From Methanoculleus sediminis (GTDB lineage: Archaea > Halobacteriota > Methanomicrobia > Methanomicrobiales > Methanoculleaceae), in contig NZ_JXOJ01000001.1 in NCBI RefSeq assembly GCF_001017125.1, forward strand, positions 452,133 to 516,132: a stretch of 64,000 bases of DNA, written 5' to 3'. The notes under the pieces are model-generated. The model was not told where the DNA came from. It worked only from the letters and a program-made list of their open reading frames with translations, and ran no database searches. The stretch's first letter is position 1; each line of letters begins with the position of its first letter. Of the stretch, positions 41,445-50,801 are shown in pieces. The translations under genes were made by a program, and so were the position numbers.

Positions 41445-42659
41445 CTAACGACCTCCGCGTGGATTGCGATATTCCAGGTATCCGGCGCCTGTTCTTGCAC
41501 CGGCGGGAAGAGTCCGGGCAGGGGACACACCGTCATCCGGATCGCCGGCGATCAGTTGTTCGAAGATGCGCACGTATCTCCCCGAAAGAACCTCCCAGTC
41601 CAGTGTCTCCACGGCGTACCTTCTTGCATTCGCCGCATGATCCGGATGCTCCTCGCCGAGGTAGCGGAGAATCTCATCGCCGGCGCGTTCGGCATCCTCG
41701 AAATCGATTGTTATCCCGGCATCCGCGTCTTTCACCATCGCGAGGTTGGGGATGCCGGAGACGATGCACGGCAGTCCCGAGGCCATCGCTTCCGCAAGAG
41801 TGAGGGGGGGCATTCCCCCCTCGTACTTCGAGGCCATGATGTAGTAATCGGCGCAGGCATAGAGATCGGGGAGGTCCCGTGAGTGGTTCACGTTCCCGAG
41901 GAAGAGGACGTTCTGCAGTCCCTGTCTCCGTGCCAGAGCCTTTGCGGATTCCAGGAGTTCGCCCCCGCCGGCGATGCAGAGGGTCACGTCCCGGCATTTC
42001 CTCTCGAGGTATGAGAAGGCTTCGAGCATGGCAAACGGTCGTTTTGCGGGAGTCAGCCGTCCGACGCTCAGGAGGAGAACGCCCTCGTCCGGGATGCCGA
42101 ACCTCTCCCGGATACCTGCTTTATCACAAGATGGACGGAACCGCCGGACGTCGACCCCGTTCGGGATGTAGGATATCCTCTCCCGTGCGACCCCGAGCCG
42201 GGCCAGTTCCTCGCGAACCGGTTGCCCTACCCCGGTGAAGAGGGTGGCGGGGGGCATACGGGTCAGGCAGGTGCGCTCGATACGGGCAACGACCGACTCG
42301 TACAGGTGAATGGGGAGGTCCCCTACTTTCCGGGCGCTCGATCCGGAGTAGGTCGAGTGCATCGTCACCAGGCAGCGTTCGAACGGATTTCCGGTGACGA
42401 TAAAGGGGTTCTGGAGCCATGCCGCATCGTAGTCGTTGTCTTTGAAATGCCGCGAGACCCGGTACCAGTAGTTGAGCAGCCCGACAACGCCCGCCCTCTC
42501 GATCAGCGGCCAGTTGCCAAGCCTGATATCCGGGCCTTTCGGAGAACAGACCGTACACTCGACGCCTTTCTCTTTGAGTCGCTCTACGATGTTGTACACC
42601 ACGTTGGCGATGCCCGCGCCGTGGGGGAAATACTCCGTTGTGCAGACGAGCAGCCTCAT
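41445..42659 (-). CDS. glycosyltransferase, GT4 family
   Basis: A 404-residue GT-B enzyme. It shows LLVCTTEYFPHGAGIANVVYNIVERLKEKG, the acceptor-half TMHSTYSGSSARK, then ISYIPNGVDVRRFRPS, LLLSVGRLTPAKRPFAMLEAF and the donor E-x7-E region YYIMASKYEGGMPPLTLAEAMASGLPCIVSG. The PEGMPLT-type loop (here EGGMPPLT) is standard. It stands in the same run as the two neighbouring GT4 genes, suggesting sequential sugar additions. Confidence 0.9.
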   Translation of the reverse strand: MRLLVCTTEYFPHGAGIANVVYNIVERLKEKGVECTVCSPKGPDIRLGNWPLIERAGVVGLLNYWYRVSRHFKDNDYDAAWLQNPFIVTGNPFERCLVTMHSTYSGSSARKVGDLPIHLYESVVARIERTCLTRMPPATLFTGVGQPVREELARLGVARERISYIPNGVDVRRFRPSCDKAGIRERFGIPDEGVLLLSVGRLTPAKRPFAMLEAFSYLERKCRDVTLCIAGGGELLESAKALARRQGLQNVLFLGNVNHSRDLPDLYACADYYIMASKYEGGMPPLTLAEAMASGLPCIVSGIPNLAMVKDADAGITIDFEDAERAGDEILRYLGEEHPDHAANARRYAVETLDWEVLSGRYVRIFEQLIAGDPDDGVSPARTLPAGARTGAGYLEYRNPRGGR

Positions 42660-42771
42660 GCGGGCACCCCGGTTCTGCTGATTTGGAGGGTGTGTTGCGG
42701 TCGCGGTCCGAACCTCCCGCCCCTGCCGCCATCGTCTGCGAGCGCGGCGGCACCCGGGGTGTTTGCCGCCG

Positions 42772-43923
42772 TCATAACCTCACCTGGCCGTATACATCCA
42801 CGATCTCCCTGCTGATGTTCTCCCATGTGTATCGTTCCGAAAATGCGCGAATCGTCTGCCCGTCCCAATCTCTGTCCAGCGCCTCCAGGATCGCCCCGGC
42901 CAGGCCGCCGGGATCGGCGGGATCGACCAGCAGACCGTACTCGTCGGAAGTGATGACCTCGGGCACCCCGCCGACGCTCGTCCCCACGAAAGGCTTCCCG
43001 CACCCGAAGGCTTCGAACATGACCGTCGGGTTGCCTTCGCTGAGACTCGGCAGAACGAAGAGGTCGCAGGCGTTCAACCAGACGGGGATATCGTCGTGCG
43101 GCTTCCCGCCGACGAGCACGACGTAATCCTCGAGACCGAGCGAGCGAATCCGGTTCTCAAGCGTTCCATGAAGCCTTCCCGAGCCGACTATCACGCACAG
43201 GATGTCTCTTCGCTCATTCACGACCTCCGACATCGCTTCGATGAGATAGTCGTGCCCCTTGACCGCGCCGTACAATCTCCCGACGTTCAGGATCACCTTT
43301 TTGTCGGAGGGCAGACCCAGCCTCTTCCGGCACTCCCCGGTATCCATGGGGCGGAACTTTTTGCCATCGTAACCGTTTGGAATCGTGACGACGCTTCGAG
43401 GCGCGGTCGACGCGTAACGGCGTACCGGCGCGTTGTTGCGAAGCGCGATATGCCGGGCATCCGCTTCAGAGAGAGCCACGGTCTTATCGACGGAGTCCAG
43501 GATGACTCCCTTTGCGCTCTTCTCATAGAGCCGCACGCATACGTCCTTCATGGGCTCGCCGAACATCAACTGGCCGTGATGCGTGAGAACCAGGGGGATC
43601 TTACAGAACTTCTTCAACAGGGGAAAGGTGAGAGCGGTGAAGCTGTAGAGATTATGGATGTGGATGACGTCGAATTTTTTGAGTTCGTTTAAGAGAAAGA
43701 ATATGGACGGAACAAGAGGGTTTCGCAACGGTTCTCCGATGCATCTCAGTCTTCTGACGAGAATTCCGTCCATGACTTCGAGCGGCCGGCCCTCGGGGAC
43801 GTTTGCAGTTATCACCTCTACCATATGACCGTCGTCGATCAGGCTTTTGCTCAGGTTGTAGACGTACATCTCCATCCCGCCGTTATGCGGTAGAAAATAG
43901 GGCGTTATCTGGGCAACCTTCAT
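42772..43923 (-). CDS. glycosyltransferase, GT4 family
   Basis: A 383-residue GT-B enzyme and the first gene of the 43.9 to 35.8 kb run. Motifs: AQITPYFLPHNGGMEMYVYNLSKSL, DVIHIHNLYSFTAL, LVLTHHGQLMFGEPMKDV, VTIPNGYDGKKF, VILNVGRLYGAVKGHDYLIEAM and LFVLPSLSEGNPTVMFEAFGCGKPFVGTSVGG. The HHGQ element is common in enzymes that glycosylate lipid-linked oligosaccharides. About 110 nt separate it from the next GT4 gene. Confidence 0.9.
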   Translation of the reverse strand: MKVAQITPYFLPHNGGMEMYVYNLSKSLIDDGHMVEVITANVPEGRPLEVMDGILVRRLRCIGEPLRNPLVPSIFFLLNELKKFDVIHIHNLYSFTALTFPLLKKFCKIPLVLTHHGQLMFGEPMKDVCVRLYEKSAKGVILDSVDKTVALSEADARHIALRNNAPVRRYASTAPRSVVTIPNGYDGKKFRPMDTGECRKRLGLPSDKKVILNVGRLYGAVKGHDYLIEAMSEVVNERRDILCVIVGSGRLHGTLENRIRSLGLEDYVVLVGGKPHDDIPVWLNACDLFVLPSLSEGNPTVMFEAFGCGKPFVGTSVGGVPEVITSDEYGLLVDPADPGGLAGAILEALDRDWDGQTIRAFSERYTWENISREIVDVYGQVRL

Positions 43924-44653
43924 AGCTCACCCCGGAGATTATCCGGCGTCTGTTCGGCCGGCGGGAGGTCGCCTCCCCGGATGCGGGGGTGAAAGCGGGT
44001 TCCTGCCGCCGGCCTGCCTTCCACGCCTGCAGCGCCCTCATCCTGCCCGGCTGTAAGAACGGCATCATATCGATGCCCTGCCGGTGCACGGGCGCACTCC
44101 GATGACGGCTTCCTTGAGTGCGAGCATGGCACCGCTTCTCGTTCCGCATGTGCGGTACGTGAGCCTGAAGCGCGTAAATGACCTCCGAATGCCCAAAATG
44201 CACCAAATCCAAAGGAATTCCCGTCGGTCATAACGGGGCGCATCGGGGGGGCATCGTATATATCGTTTGCGGGGATGCCGTCCTATAGCCGGGTTCCGCC
44301 CACAAAAGGCTCAAAAAAGGGCTTTGTTGAAACCCTCTCCCGGAGGATGAATTATCTCCGGATAATCCATGTCTCACCGACGCACGCGAAGGCGCGAAGA
44401 ACGCGAAGTCTGGATGGGTATTGACTGTCTCCCTTCGCGACTTCGCGGCTTCGCGTGAGACCCACATCACCCGCCTCTATCGGCAACCGGGTGTTATCCA
44501 GGGGTTGTGGAAAGCATTTCAACAGGGCTCAAAAAAGGACATTCACGGCAGCACCCCCTCTCTCCCCGCACCGTCCGCCCTCATGCGGGTTCGATCCGCC
44601 TTGATACGATCCTTTTGTGCGGCGCCGTTCGATCTAACCCGGCCCTCATTTCG
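43924..44653. other. 730-nt gene-free region containing the MITE-like repeat
   Basis: Besides the repeat at 44308-44538, the left part (43924-44300) holds a GC-rich stretch and a TATATATCG at about 44256-44264, which may be part of the GT4 run promoter. No gene is supported. Confidence 0.5.
44308..44538. repeat. dispersed CGCGAAG repeat, copy 3, MITE-like with direct repeats
   Basis: The segment is bounded by two exact 13-bp direct repeats GGCTCAAAAAAGG (44308-44320 and 44526-44538). Just inside them are TGTTGAAA (left) and TTTCAACA (right), a short terminal inverted repeat. Between lie CACGCGAAGGCGCGAAG plus AACGCGAAG and the inverted CTTCGCGGCTTCGCGTGAG. The left end matches the 28.92 kb copy. 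Confidence 0.65.
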
Positions 44654-46588
44654 TCATTGGGGGAGACGATACACTTCGACGCCGTTGTTTGAGTAAACCC
44701 TGTCCGTTGCGGATAGCCTGCCGGTGACGTTTCGAATATTCCGCTCCGTGGGCAGGTAGGCCTGAAGGGTGTCTTCCGGATCGAACTCGGTCTCGTCTAT
44801 CGCAGCCTCCTGCCCGAAGAGCAACCCGCCGTGCCGGAGCTGGTTGCTCGGGAGAACGATATAGCCCCCTTCTCCCTCCGGCAGATCCAGATCGGTCCTT
44901 AGCAGGTAAATGGTGTAGTACGGCAGTCCCAGACGTTCGGAATCGGGTATCTCTTTTCGCTCGAAGAACCGCAGCGTATAGTAGTCCGAGTGCAACGGCG
45001 ACCCGCTCGGCACCGTCTCCAGCACATGTTCGAACCCGGTCATCTCGTTCTGGTTGAACGAGTAGCGGATGTAGCCCGCCTCTTCCCCGAGAAACCCGAG
45101 GGTTGCGATGCCGTAGAGAACAATCAGCACGACGAGAACAGCCCCGACCCGTCCCGGCGACATGTTCATGGCGATGAGGTATCGGGCGAGGATGTATATG
45201 CCGACACCCGTTGCCACGGCAAGAATCGGCAGAAACAGGATCGCAAACCGGTCGATCCGGAGTATCGAAACCGCCTGGAAGATCACCGTAAGGACGCCCG
45301 GCACATTCAGGATGATCGCCATCAACCCCGTTATGCCGAAGACGATCGAGTACTTCGGCTGCTGCTTCCATATGAGATAGACCGCCCCGATCAACGAGAA
45401 AAACACGACAAAGAGAGTATCGACCTGGTTGAGCAGAAACGTCCAGCCCTCATGCACCGCCTCGGTGAGGACGATGTTCTGATACAGGGACAGATCTGCG
45501 CGTGGGAAGAGATCGTCTATGAACGGGTAGGCTATGAAGAGCCAGTACCAGGCGAGCAGGGAGACGGCAACCATCAGGAAGGCCGGACTGATGTACCTTC
45601 GCTCACCGGCAACCCGTTCGAGGAGAAATAAGATCCCGAGCAGGATGATGATCATGGGCATGGAGACCTGATGCGTCAGGAGGATAAAGACGACCGCAAC
45701 CACGGCAAGGCCCCTCCTCGCGACCGGCCTCGTGACCGCACTCCCTGCTCCGGCTTTCGCACCGCCCATCGAATAGAGCAGGTAGAGGAGGATGAGAAAC
45801 CCGACATATGCCATGGTTCTCGTCACCATATAGGTGCCGTAGTATATGACGTCGGCATTCACCACATAGAAAAGAGCGACCAGAAGGGCGATCTGCTCGT
45901 TTTTGAATACGTAGTTGACCAGCAGGTACAGGAACAGAACCGTCGAGGAGAATACGAGACCGGTGACGACGAAGAGGGAGGTCTGGAGATCCAGGCCGAG
46001 CATGTGCGAAGATACGGCTACAAACACGTGGTACAGGGGAAAGTAGGTGTATGTCCCGAGTTCGCCCGGGATAACATGTCCCGACAGATAGGTGATGGTG
46101 GCCATATACCCGTGCGGCATGATATCGGTCGTCCCGAAGTACAGGGCCGGCCGCAGGGTGTAACTGTAGATCGTGGCCACCAGGGTGAGCATGATTTCAA
46201 AGAGCACCACTGCCGGCCCTGGCCGTGAAGACAGTATCTGGATGAGGATTACGGCGTACAGGAAGGGCACCGTGAGCAGGCCCCACCCGGAATCGGCCGG
46301 TGTCAGAAGAAGGGCCGGGATGGTGAGCGTGTACAGTATCAGGAAGAGTTTCAGGGATGCCGAAGGGTTGTACGAAAAGAACACCGGCCGGGCCGCGAGA
46401 TCGATATCCTCTCGTTTAATTGCCAGGAATGCAAACGATCCGATGATCGCCGGGATCGCCAGGATCGAACCGTCGATAAGGTAACTTACCCTGTCGATCA
46501 GGATGCAGAGGATACAGCCTGCGATATAGGTGGACAACACCAGGTACGGGAACACATCTGCGAGTTTCTCGAGCAATCGATTTTTCAT
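44654..46588 (-). CDS. large polytopic membrane protein, putative GT-C glycosyltransferase
   Basis: A 644-residue protein with about 14 membrane segments and a C-terminal extracytoplasmic tail (about 535-644). The first large loop contains YFGTTDIMPHGYMATITYLSGHV; an Asp in this position is the expected metal-binding residue of GT-C enzymes and recalls the corresponding loop of the protein at 23.3 kb. Later comes the repeated sequence of hydrophobic helices with few charges. Not closely similar overall to the 23.3 kb protein. Likely role: transfer of sugar from a polyprenyl carrier. ATG 46588 is preferred over TTG 46633. Confidence 0.68.
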   Translation of the reverse strand: MKNRLLEKLADVFPYLVLSTYIAGCILCILIDRVSYLIDGSILAIPAIIGSFAFLAIKREDIDLAARPVFFSYNPSASLKLFLILYTLTIPALLLTPADSGWGLLTVPFLYAVILIQILSSRPGPAVVLFEIMLTLVATIYSYTLRPALYFGTTDIMPHGYMATITYLSGHVIPGELGTYTYFPLYHVFVAVSSHMLGLDLQTSLFVVTGLVFSSTVLFLYLLVNYVFKNEQIALLVALFYVVNADVIYYGTYMVTRTMAYVGFLILLYLLYSMGGAKAGAGSAVTRPVARRGLAVVAVVFILLTHQVSMPMIIILLGILFLLERVAGERRYISPAFLMVAVSLLAWYWLFIAYPFIDDLFPRADLSLYQNIVLTEAVHEGWTFLLNQVDTLFVVFFSLIGAVYLIWKQQPKYSIVFGITGLMAIILNVPGVLTVIFQAVSILRIDRFAILFLPILAVATGVGIYILARYLIAMNMSPGRVGAVLVVLIVLYGIATLGFLGEEAGYIRYSFNQNEMTGFEHVLETVPSGSPLHSDYYTLRFFERKEIPDSERLGLPYYTIYLLRTDLDLPEGEGGYIVLPSNQLRHGGLLFGQEAAIDETEFDPEDTLQAYLPTERNIRNVTGRLSATDRVYSNNGVEVYRLPQ

Positions 46589-46762
46589 TCCGGACCCTGC
46601 CCCCACCCATGACGCCCCTCGTTCGCTGCTCAACCCTAATAAAGGTGAGCTTGCTGTCTCCGGTGAATCGGGAATGCCGGTGTTCCGCCCCCTTCTCCGC
46701 GGAGTGCGGCGATATCGGCATGCCCCCGGTTCAGGGACAGAGCGGGGTGCTCTCGCGGCGGT

Positions 46763-48379
46763 TCAGTAATACTCGATCGGGCCCGATGCCGAGAGGTCTC
46801 CGTTCGGCCCGATCAGGTTGTCCGTTACGAAGACATTTCCCTCCCCTCCCGTCTGCCAGACCGGTGGCGCCAGGTCGTAGTTGAACCGGTTGTGGTCGAT
46901 GTACGCCCCGTCGCGGGGGACGCCCCGGATAGCAACCGGGAATGCGTTCAGGGGGCCGGTGGCCATGAACGTGTTGTGGTGGATCCGGATAGTATCTCCT
47001 GCGATTGTGCCGGACCCGGACACGGTTCCATGCATGTCGAAGTTGTGAGGCGACGTCGAGACCCAGTTCGGGCCGCAGATGTTGTAGCGTGCCTCGTAGC
47101 CGTCCCCGGCGACCCCGCTTCCGGCGATCGCATGCCGGCAGTAGTCGAAGTAGTTCGCCTCGATCAGGCTCACCGCCCCGCCGGAGACCACGACACCGTA
47201 TCCAAGACCTTTCATCTGGCAGTGGTGGATGTAATTGTGGTGGATGTACCCGCCGATCTTCATATCCGATCCGCCGGTGCCGGCGATACCGATTGCAGCG
47301 CCGCTCCAGCCCAGGATCTCACAGTTGTCGACCTCGAGGTTCCGGTAGGCCGAATAGATCCCGAGACCCGGATGACGAAGCCTTCTGGTCGTCATATCCG
47401 GCCCTTCCAGGCGGACCCCGGTGATCCTCACGTGCTCTCCTCCGGCGATGAGTGCGACCGGGCTGCCGGAGTCTGTCGCTCCCTGGAAAATCGTCCCGCC
47501 CGGGGAGAGGGGGTATTCCTCTCCATCGGGATCGTCCGCGATCGAGAGGTACATCCCTCCCGATGCCGTGTCGTCCGGGTTCGCCTCCATCAGGGCGGAG
47601 AGTTCCCCGGATTCCGCCTCCATCCTGGCCTGCACCTCTCCCGTCTGCCCGGCAGCATCGGGGAGGTAGTCCGCATCGGCGGTAACGAGGATCTCATCGA
47701 CGTTCAAATCGTCCTCGCGCCAGTGGATGGTCAGGTTGTGCCGGCCGCCGGAGAGGTAGTGGCCCCCTCCACTGTTCCAGTGCCAGTCGGAACCGTGTTC
47801 GATATCCCACCGCCAGGTTCCTTCCCCGTCTATCGAGACCCAGATGGGGCTGCTCTTCTCGCCGGGCGCCGACGCACGGACCCAGAAGAAATACTCGTCC
47901 GGCTCCTCGATCTCGAACGGATATACCGCCGATCCGGCCGTACTCCTCTCTCCCCGGTTGCCGGCGAGCGTCACGCCTCCCGGGATGGTTACCCCGCCCG
48001 GGATGTCTGTAAGGTCGATCAGGGCCATCTCGTCGATATGGACGACGTCTCCGTCTTTCGCGCTCGAAAGAGCCGAAAGCAGTTCGTCCGTGGTTGCAAC
48101 GATGGTGTCCTCCTCCGGGTCGGGCGTCGCGACTCCTTCGCCGTAGCCTTCGCCTCCTCCGACGGGACTGCCCGTGGGATTCGATTCGGCGCCGAATGCC
48201 TGATCGCCATCGGCATGGGCGGTCGCCATATCCCGAAGATCCGCAAAAGGACTGGAAAAAGCCGAATCAGGCGAACCTACCCCGCCCTGTCCTCCGGAAA
48301 GGGTTTCGATGGCCGCCGGGATGACCAGGGCTGCATAGAGCACAAGCAGAGCAACGAGAACCACTTCTTTGGAACGCAC
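46763..48379 (-). CDS. secreted pectate-lyase-like beta-helix protein, family 2
   Basis: A 538-residue protein with an N-terminal hydrophobic segment (about 6-25). The order is: GAESNPTGSPVGGGEGY, a short beta-helix entry (TTDELLSALSSAKDGDVVHID), an inserted jelly-roll-like carbohydrate-binding region (about 150-270, YFFWVRASAPGEKSSPIWVSIDG, HNLTIHWREDDLNVDEILVT), and the helix coils (DNCEILGWSGAAIGIAG, IHHNYIHHCQ, ANYFDYCRHAIAGSGVAGDGYEARYNICGPN). The C-terminal half is very close to the protein at 48.6 kb; the inserted region is absent there. Start GTG 48379, with GGAG 5 nt upstream. Confidence 0.83.
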   Translation of the reverse strand: MRSKEVVLVALLVLYAALVIPAAIETLSGGQGGVGSPDSAFSSPFADLRDMATAHADGDQAFGAESNPTGSPVGGGEGYGEGVATPDPEEDTIVATTDELLSALSSAKDGDVVHIDEMALIDLTDIPGGVTIPGGVTLAGNRGERSTAGSAVYPFEIEEPDEYFFWVRASAPGEKSSPIWVSIDGEGTWRWDIEHGSDWHWNSGGGHYLSGGRHNLTIHWREDDLNVDEILVTADADYLPDAAGQTGEVQARMEAESGELSALMEANPDDTASGGMYLSIADDPDGEEYPLSPGGTIFQGATDSGSPVALIAGGEHVRITGVRLEGPDMTTRRLRHPGLGIYSAYRNLEVDNCEILGWSGAAIGIAGTGGSDMKIGGYIHHNYIHHCQMKGLGYGVVVSGGAVSLIEANYFDYCRHAIAGSGVAGDGYEARYNICGPNWVSTSPHNFDMHGTVSGSGTIAGDTIRIHHNTFMATGPLNAFPVAIRGVPRDGAYIDHNRFNYDLAPPVWQTGGEGNVFVTDNLIGPNGDLSASGPIEYY

Positions 48380-48623
48380 GCGATCTCCGTTCTGGTTCCC
48401 GTAAGTCTAATAAACTTTGTCTTACGGGGGTGAGGGGGACGGAGTGGAATGCCTTGCCCTTCAGCGGGGGTAGTTCACCGCAGGCAAATCTCGTTCGCCA
48501 GCCGGATTACATAAGCGGTTTCAACGTGTCAAGAACAGAGATGGGTTGAAGAAACTTCCCCGGCTGTGGGAAAGGAGGGGTGCCGGAGAGTTGCTTCCGG
48601 CCCAATCCTCCGACTCTTCCCGT

Positions 48624-50801
48624 TCAGTAGTACTTGATCGGACCCGATGTGGAGAGAACCCCGTTCGCGCCGATCAGGTTGTTCGTCATGCTGATGCCGC
48701 TTGTTCCGCCGGTCTGCCAGACGGGGGCATCCCTGGTGAAGTAGAACCAGTTGTGGTCGATGTACGCACCGTCACGGGGAACGCCCCGGATGGCAATGCA
48801 CGTCGGCATCTGCGAGGTTGTACCCAGGAACGTGTTGTGGTGAATCTTGATCGTGTCCCCTGCGATCGTGGTGGAACCGGATGTGGTTCCATGCATGTCG
48901 AAGTTGTGGGGCGACGTCGAGATCCAGTTCGGGCCGCAGATGTTGTAGCGTGCCTCGTAGCCGTCTCCGGCCATCCCGGCACCGGTGATGGCGTGCCGGC
49001 AGTAGTCGAAGTAGTTCGCCTCGATGAGAGCTACACCGCCGCTGGATAAGCAGATGCCGTACCCGAGACCTGCTACCTGGTTGTGGTGGATGTAGTTGTG
49101 GTGGATGTACGCGCCGGTCTTCATGTCGGATCCGCCGGTCCCGGCGATGCCGATTGCAGCATTGCCCCAGCCGAAGATCTCGCAGTTGTCCACCTCGAGA
49201 TTCCGGTAGGAGGTGTAAATGCCGACATTCGTCGAACCTGATGAACTGGTGTCCTTCTGCGGCCCTTCGAGACGAAGGCCGCTGATCCTCACGTTCTGGC
49301 CGCCGATCGTAAACAGCCTGGATCCGGCAGACGTCTGATAGATCCGGCCGCCGTCCGATCCGTCCTCGCCACGGTTGCTCGCGAGGGTGACCCCGGCCCG
49401 TATCGTGGAGGTCCGGCCGCTCATGTCGATGTTGGCGTTCTCCTCGACCCAGATGATGTCGCCGGACTGCGCCGAGTTGAGGGCGTTCACGAGTTCGCTC
49501 GTCGTGTCGACGATGAAGTCTGCGCTGCTCCGGCTGACGATGTTCTTATAGCCGTCGCCTCCCCCGATCGGGTTTCCGGTCGGGTTGGCATCCGCTCCGT
49601 AGGCGCTCTGACCCGGCGTCGGTGTTGGCGTCGGCGTCTTCGTGGGCGTCGGTGTCGGGGTTACGGTGGGCGTTGGCGTCGGGGCCGCCGCGGTCACCGT
49701 CATCGTCTTCGTGAGCACGTTGTTGTCCTCGTTGCTCTCCGTCATGCGGTCAACGTCGTCGACCGTTGCGGTGACGGTGTGCGTGCCTGCGACCGCGGTC
49801 CAGGTTGCACCGGCGACGCCGCCGTTCGCGGTCAGGGTGACCGATGCCCCGGGAGCGACGGATGCCGTGTGGCTGTCCGACCAGACCGCGGAACCGAGGT
49901 TCCCGTCCGCCGTGAAGGCCACGCCGTGGATCACGCCTGCGGGTGTTGCACCGGTGCCCTGATTCCGGATCGTCGCCTTCATCGTGATTGCATCACCCGG
50001 TGCCGGGCTTGCCGGTGTCCAGGAGACGTCGGTCACGACGAGATCGGGTGTTCCCGGTGTTGGCGTCGCGGTAGGTGTCGGGGCCGCCGCAGTCACCGTC
50101 ATCGTCTTCGTGAGCACGTTGTTGTCCTCGTTGCTCTCCGTCATGCGGTCGACGTCGTCGACCGTTGCGGTGACGGTGTGCGTGCCTGCGACCGCGGTCC
50201 AGGTTGCACCGGCAACGCCGCCGTTCGCGGTCACCGTAACCCATTCGCCCGGGGCGATGGATGCCGCGTGGCTGTCCGACCAGACCGCGGAACCGAGGTT
50301 CCCGTCCGCCGTGAAGGCCACGCCGTGGATCACGCCTGCGGGTGTTGCACCGGTGCCCTGATTCCGGATCGTCGCCTTCATCGTGATTGCATCACCCGGT
50401 GCCGGGCTTGCCGGTGTCCAGGAGACGTCGGTCACGACGAGATCGGGTGTTCCCGGCGTGGGCGTCGCGGTAGGCGTCGGTGTGGGTGTCGGTGTCGGGG
50501 TTGGATTGGATACCCCGATCTCGATAGGGCTCTGCAGGGCGTAGGTTCCTGCCTGAAGGACCACGGTACCGTCACCGACGGCCTGTACGGCAGTCTGGAC
50601 GACCTTGCTGTCATCCGTTCCCGCTGTTCCGCTGCTGATCACCTGGCCGTTGCTGTCTTCTGCGATGATTGTCGTGCCGTCGGTGTACACAACGATGTCG
50701 TAGGTACCCTCCGAGAGCACTTCACTTTGCGCGGCCTGTGCCGGTGCAGCGAGTGCGAGCACCATGCACAGGGCTATCGCAAGAAATAGGGGTTTCTTCA
50801 T
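48624..50801 (-). CDS. secreted pectate-lyase-like beta-helix protein with two CARDB domains, family 2
   Basis: A 725-residue extracellular protein. Signal peptide about 1-24 (ending APAQAAQ); a small beta-rich domain (about 25-98); Thr/Pro linker; CARDB domains 1 and 2, nearly identical; Thr/Pro linker; then the family 2 beta-helix (YGADANPTGNPIGGGDGYKN to SGPIKYY). The helix half matches the 46.8 kb gene: YIHHNYIHHNQ, ANYFDYCRHAI, GDGYEARYNICGPNWISTSPHNFDMHGT. The His and Asn-rich coils recall PL1/PL9 lyases, but a catalytic site is not identified. It lacks a dockerin, unlike the protein at 19.2 kb. ATG 50801 has AGGAGA upstream. Confidence 0.87.
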   Translation of the reverse strand: MKKPLFLAIALCMVLALAAPAQAAQSEVLSEGTYDIVVYTDGTTIIAEDSNGQVISSGTAGTDDSKVVQTAVQAVGDGTVVLQAGTYALQSPIEIGVSNPTPTPTPTPTPTATPTPGTPDLVVTDVSWTPASPAPGDAITMKATIRNQGTGATPAGVIHGVAFTADGNLGSAVWSDSHAASIAPGEWVTVTANGGVAGATWTAVAGTHTVTATVDDVDRMTESNEDNNVLTKTMTVTAAAPTPTATPTPGTPDLVVTDVSWTPASPAPGDAITMKATIRNQGTGATPAGVIHGVAFTADGNLGSAVWSDSHTASVAPGASVTLTANGGVAGATWTAVAGTHTVTATVDDVDRMTESNEDNNVLTKTMTVTAAAPTPTPTVTPTPTPTKTPTPTPTPGQSAYGADANPTGNPIGGGDGYKNIVSRSSADFIVDTTSELVNALNSAQSGDIIWVEENANIDMSGRTSTIRAGVTLASNRGEDGSDGGRIYQTSAGSRLFTIGGQNVRISGLRLEGPQKDTSSSGSTNVGIYTSYRNLEVDNCEIFGWGNAAIGIAGTGGSDMKTGAYIHHNYIHHNQVAGLGYGICLSSGGVALIEANYFDYCRHAITGAGMAGDGYEARYNICGPNWISTSPHNFDMHGTTSGSTTIAGDTIKIHHNTFLGTTSQMPTCIAIRGVPRDGAYIDHNWFYFTRDAPVWQTGGTSGISMTNNLIGANGVLSTSGPIKYY
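49682..50080 (-). repeat. CARDB-encoding tandem repeat, unit 2
   Basis: A 399-nt (133-codon) unit including its Thr/Pro linker. It is nearly identical to the adjacent unit at 50081-50479, with changes such as CGGTCACC versus CAGTCACC and GGTCAACG versus GGTCGACG. Confidence 0.8.
50081..50479 (-). repeat. CARDB-encoding tandem repeat, unit 1
   Basis: The partner of the unit above, at the same period of 399 nt. The high identity points to recent duplication or gene conversion. Confidence 0.8.
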
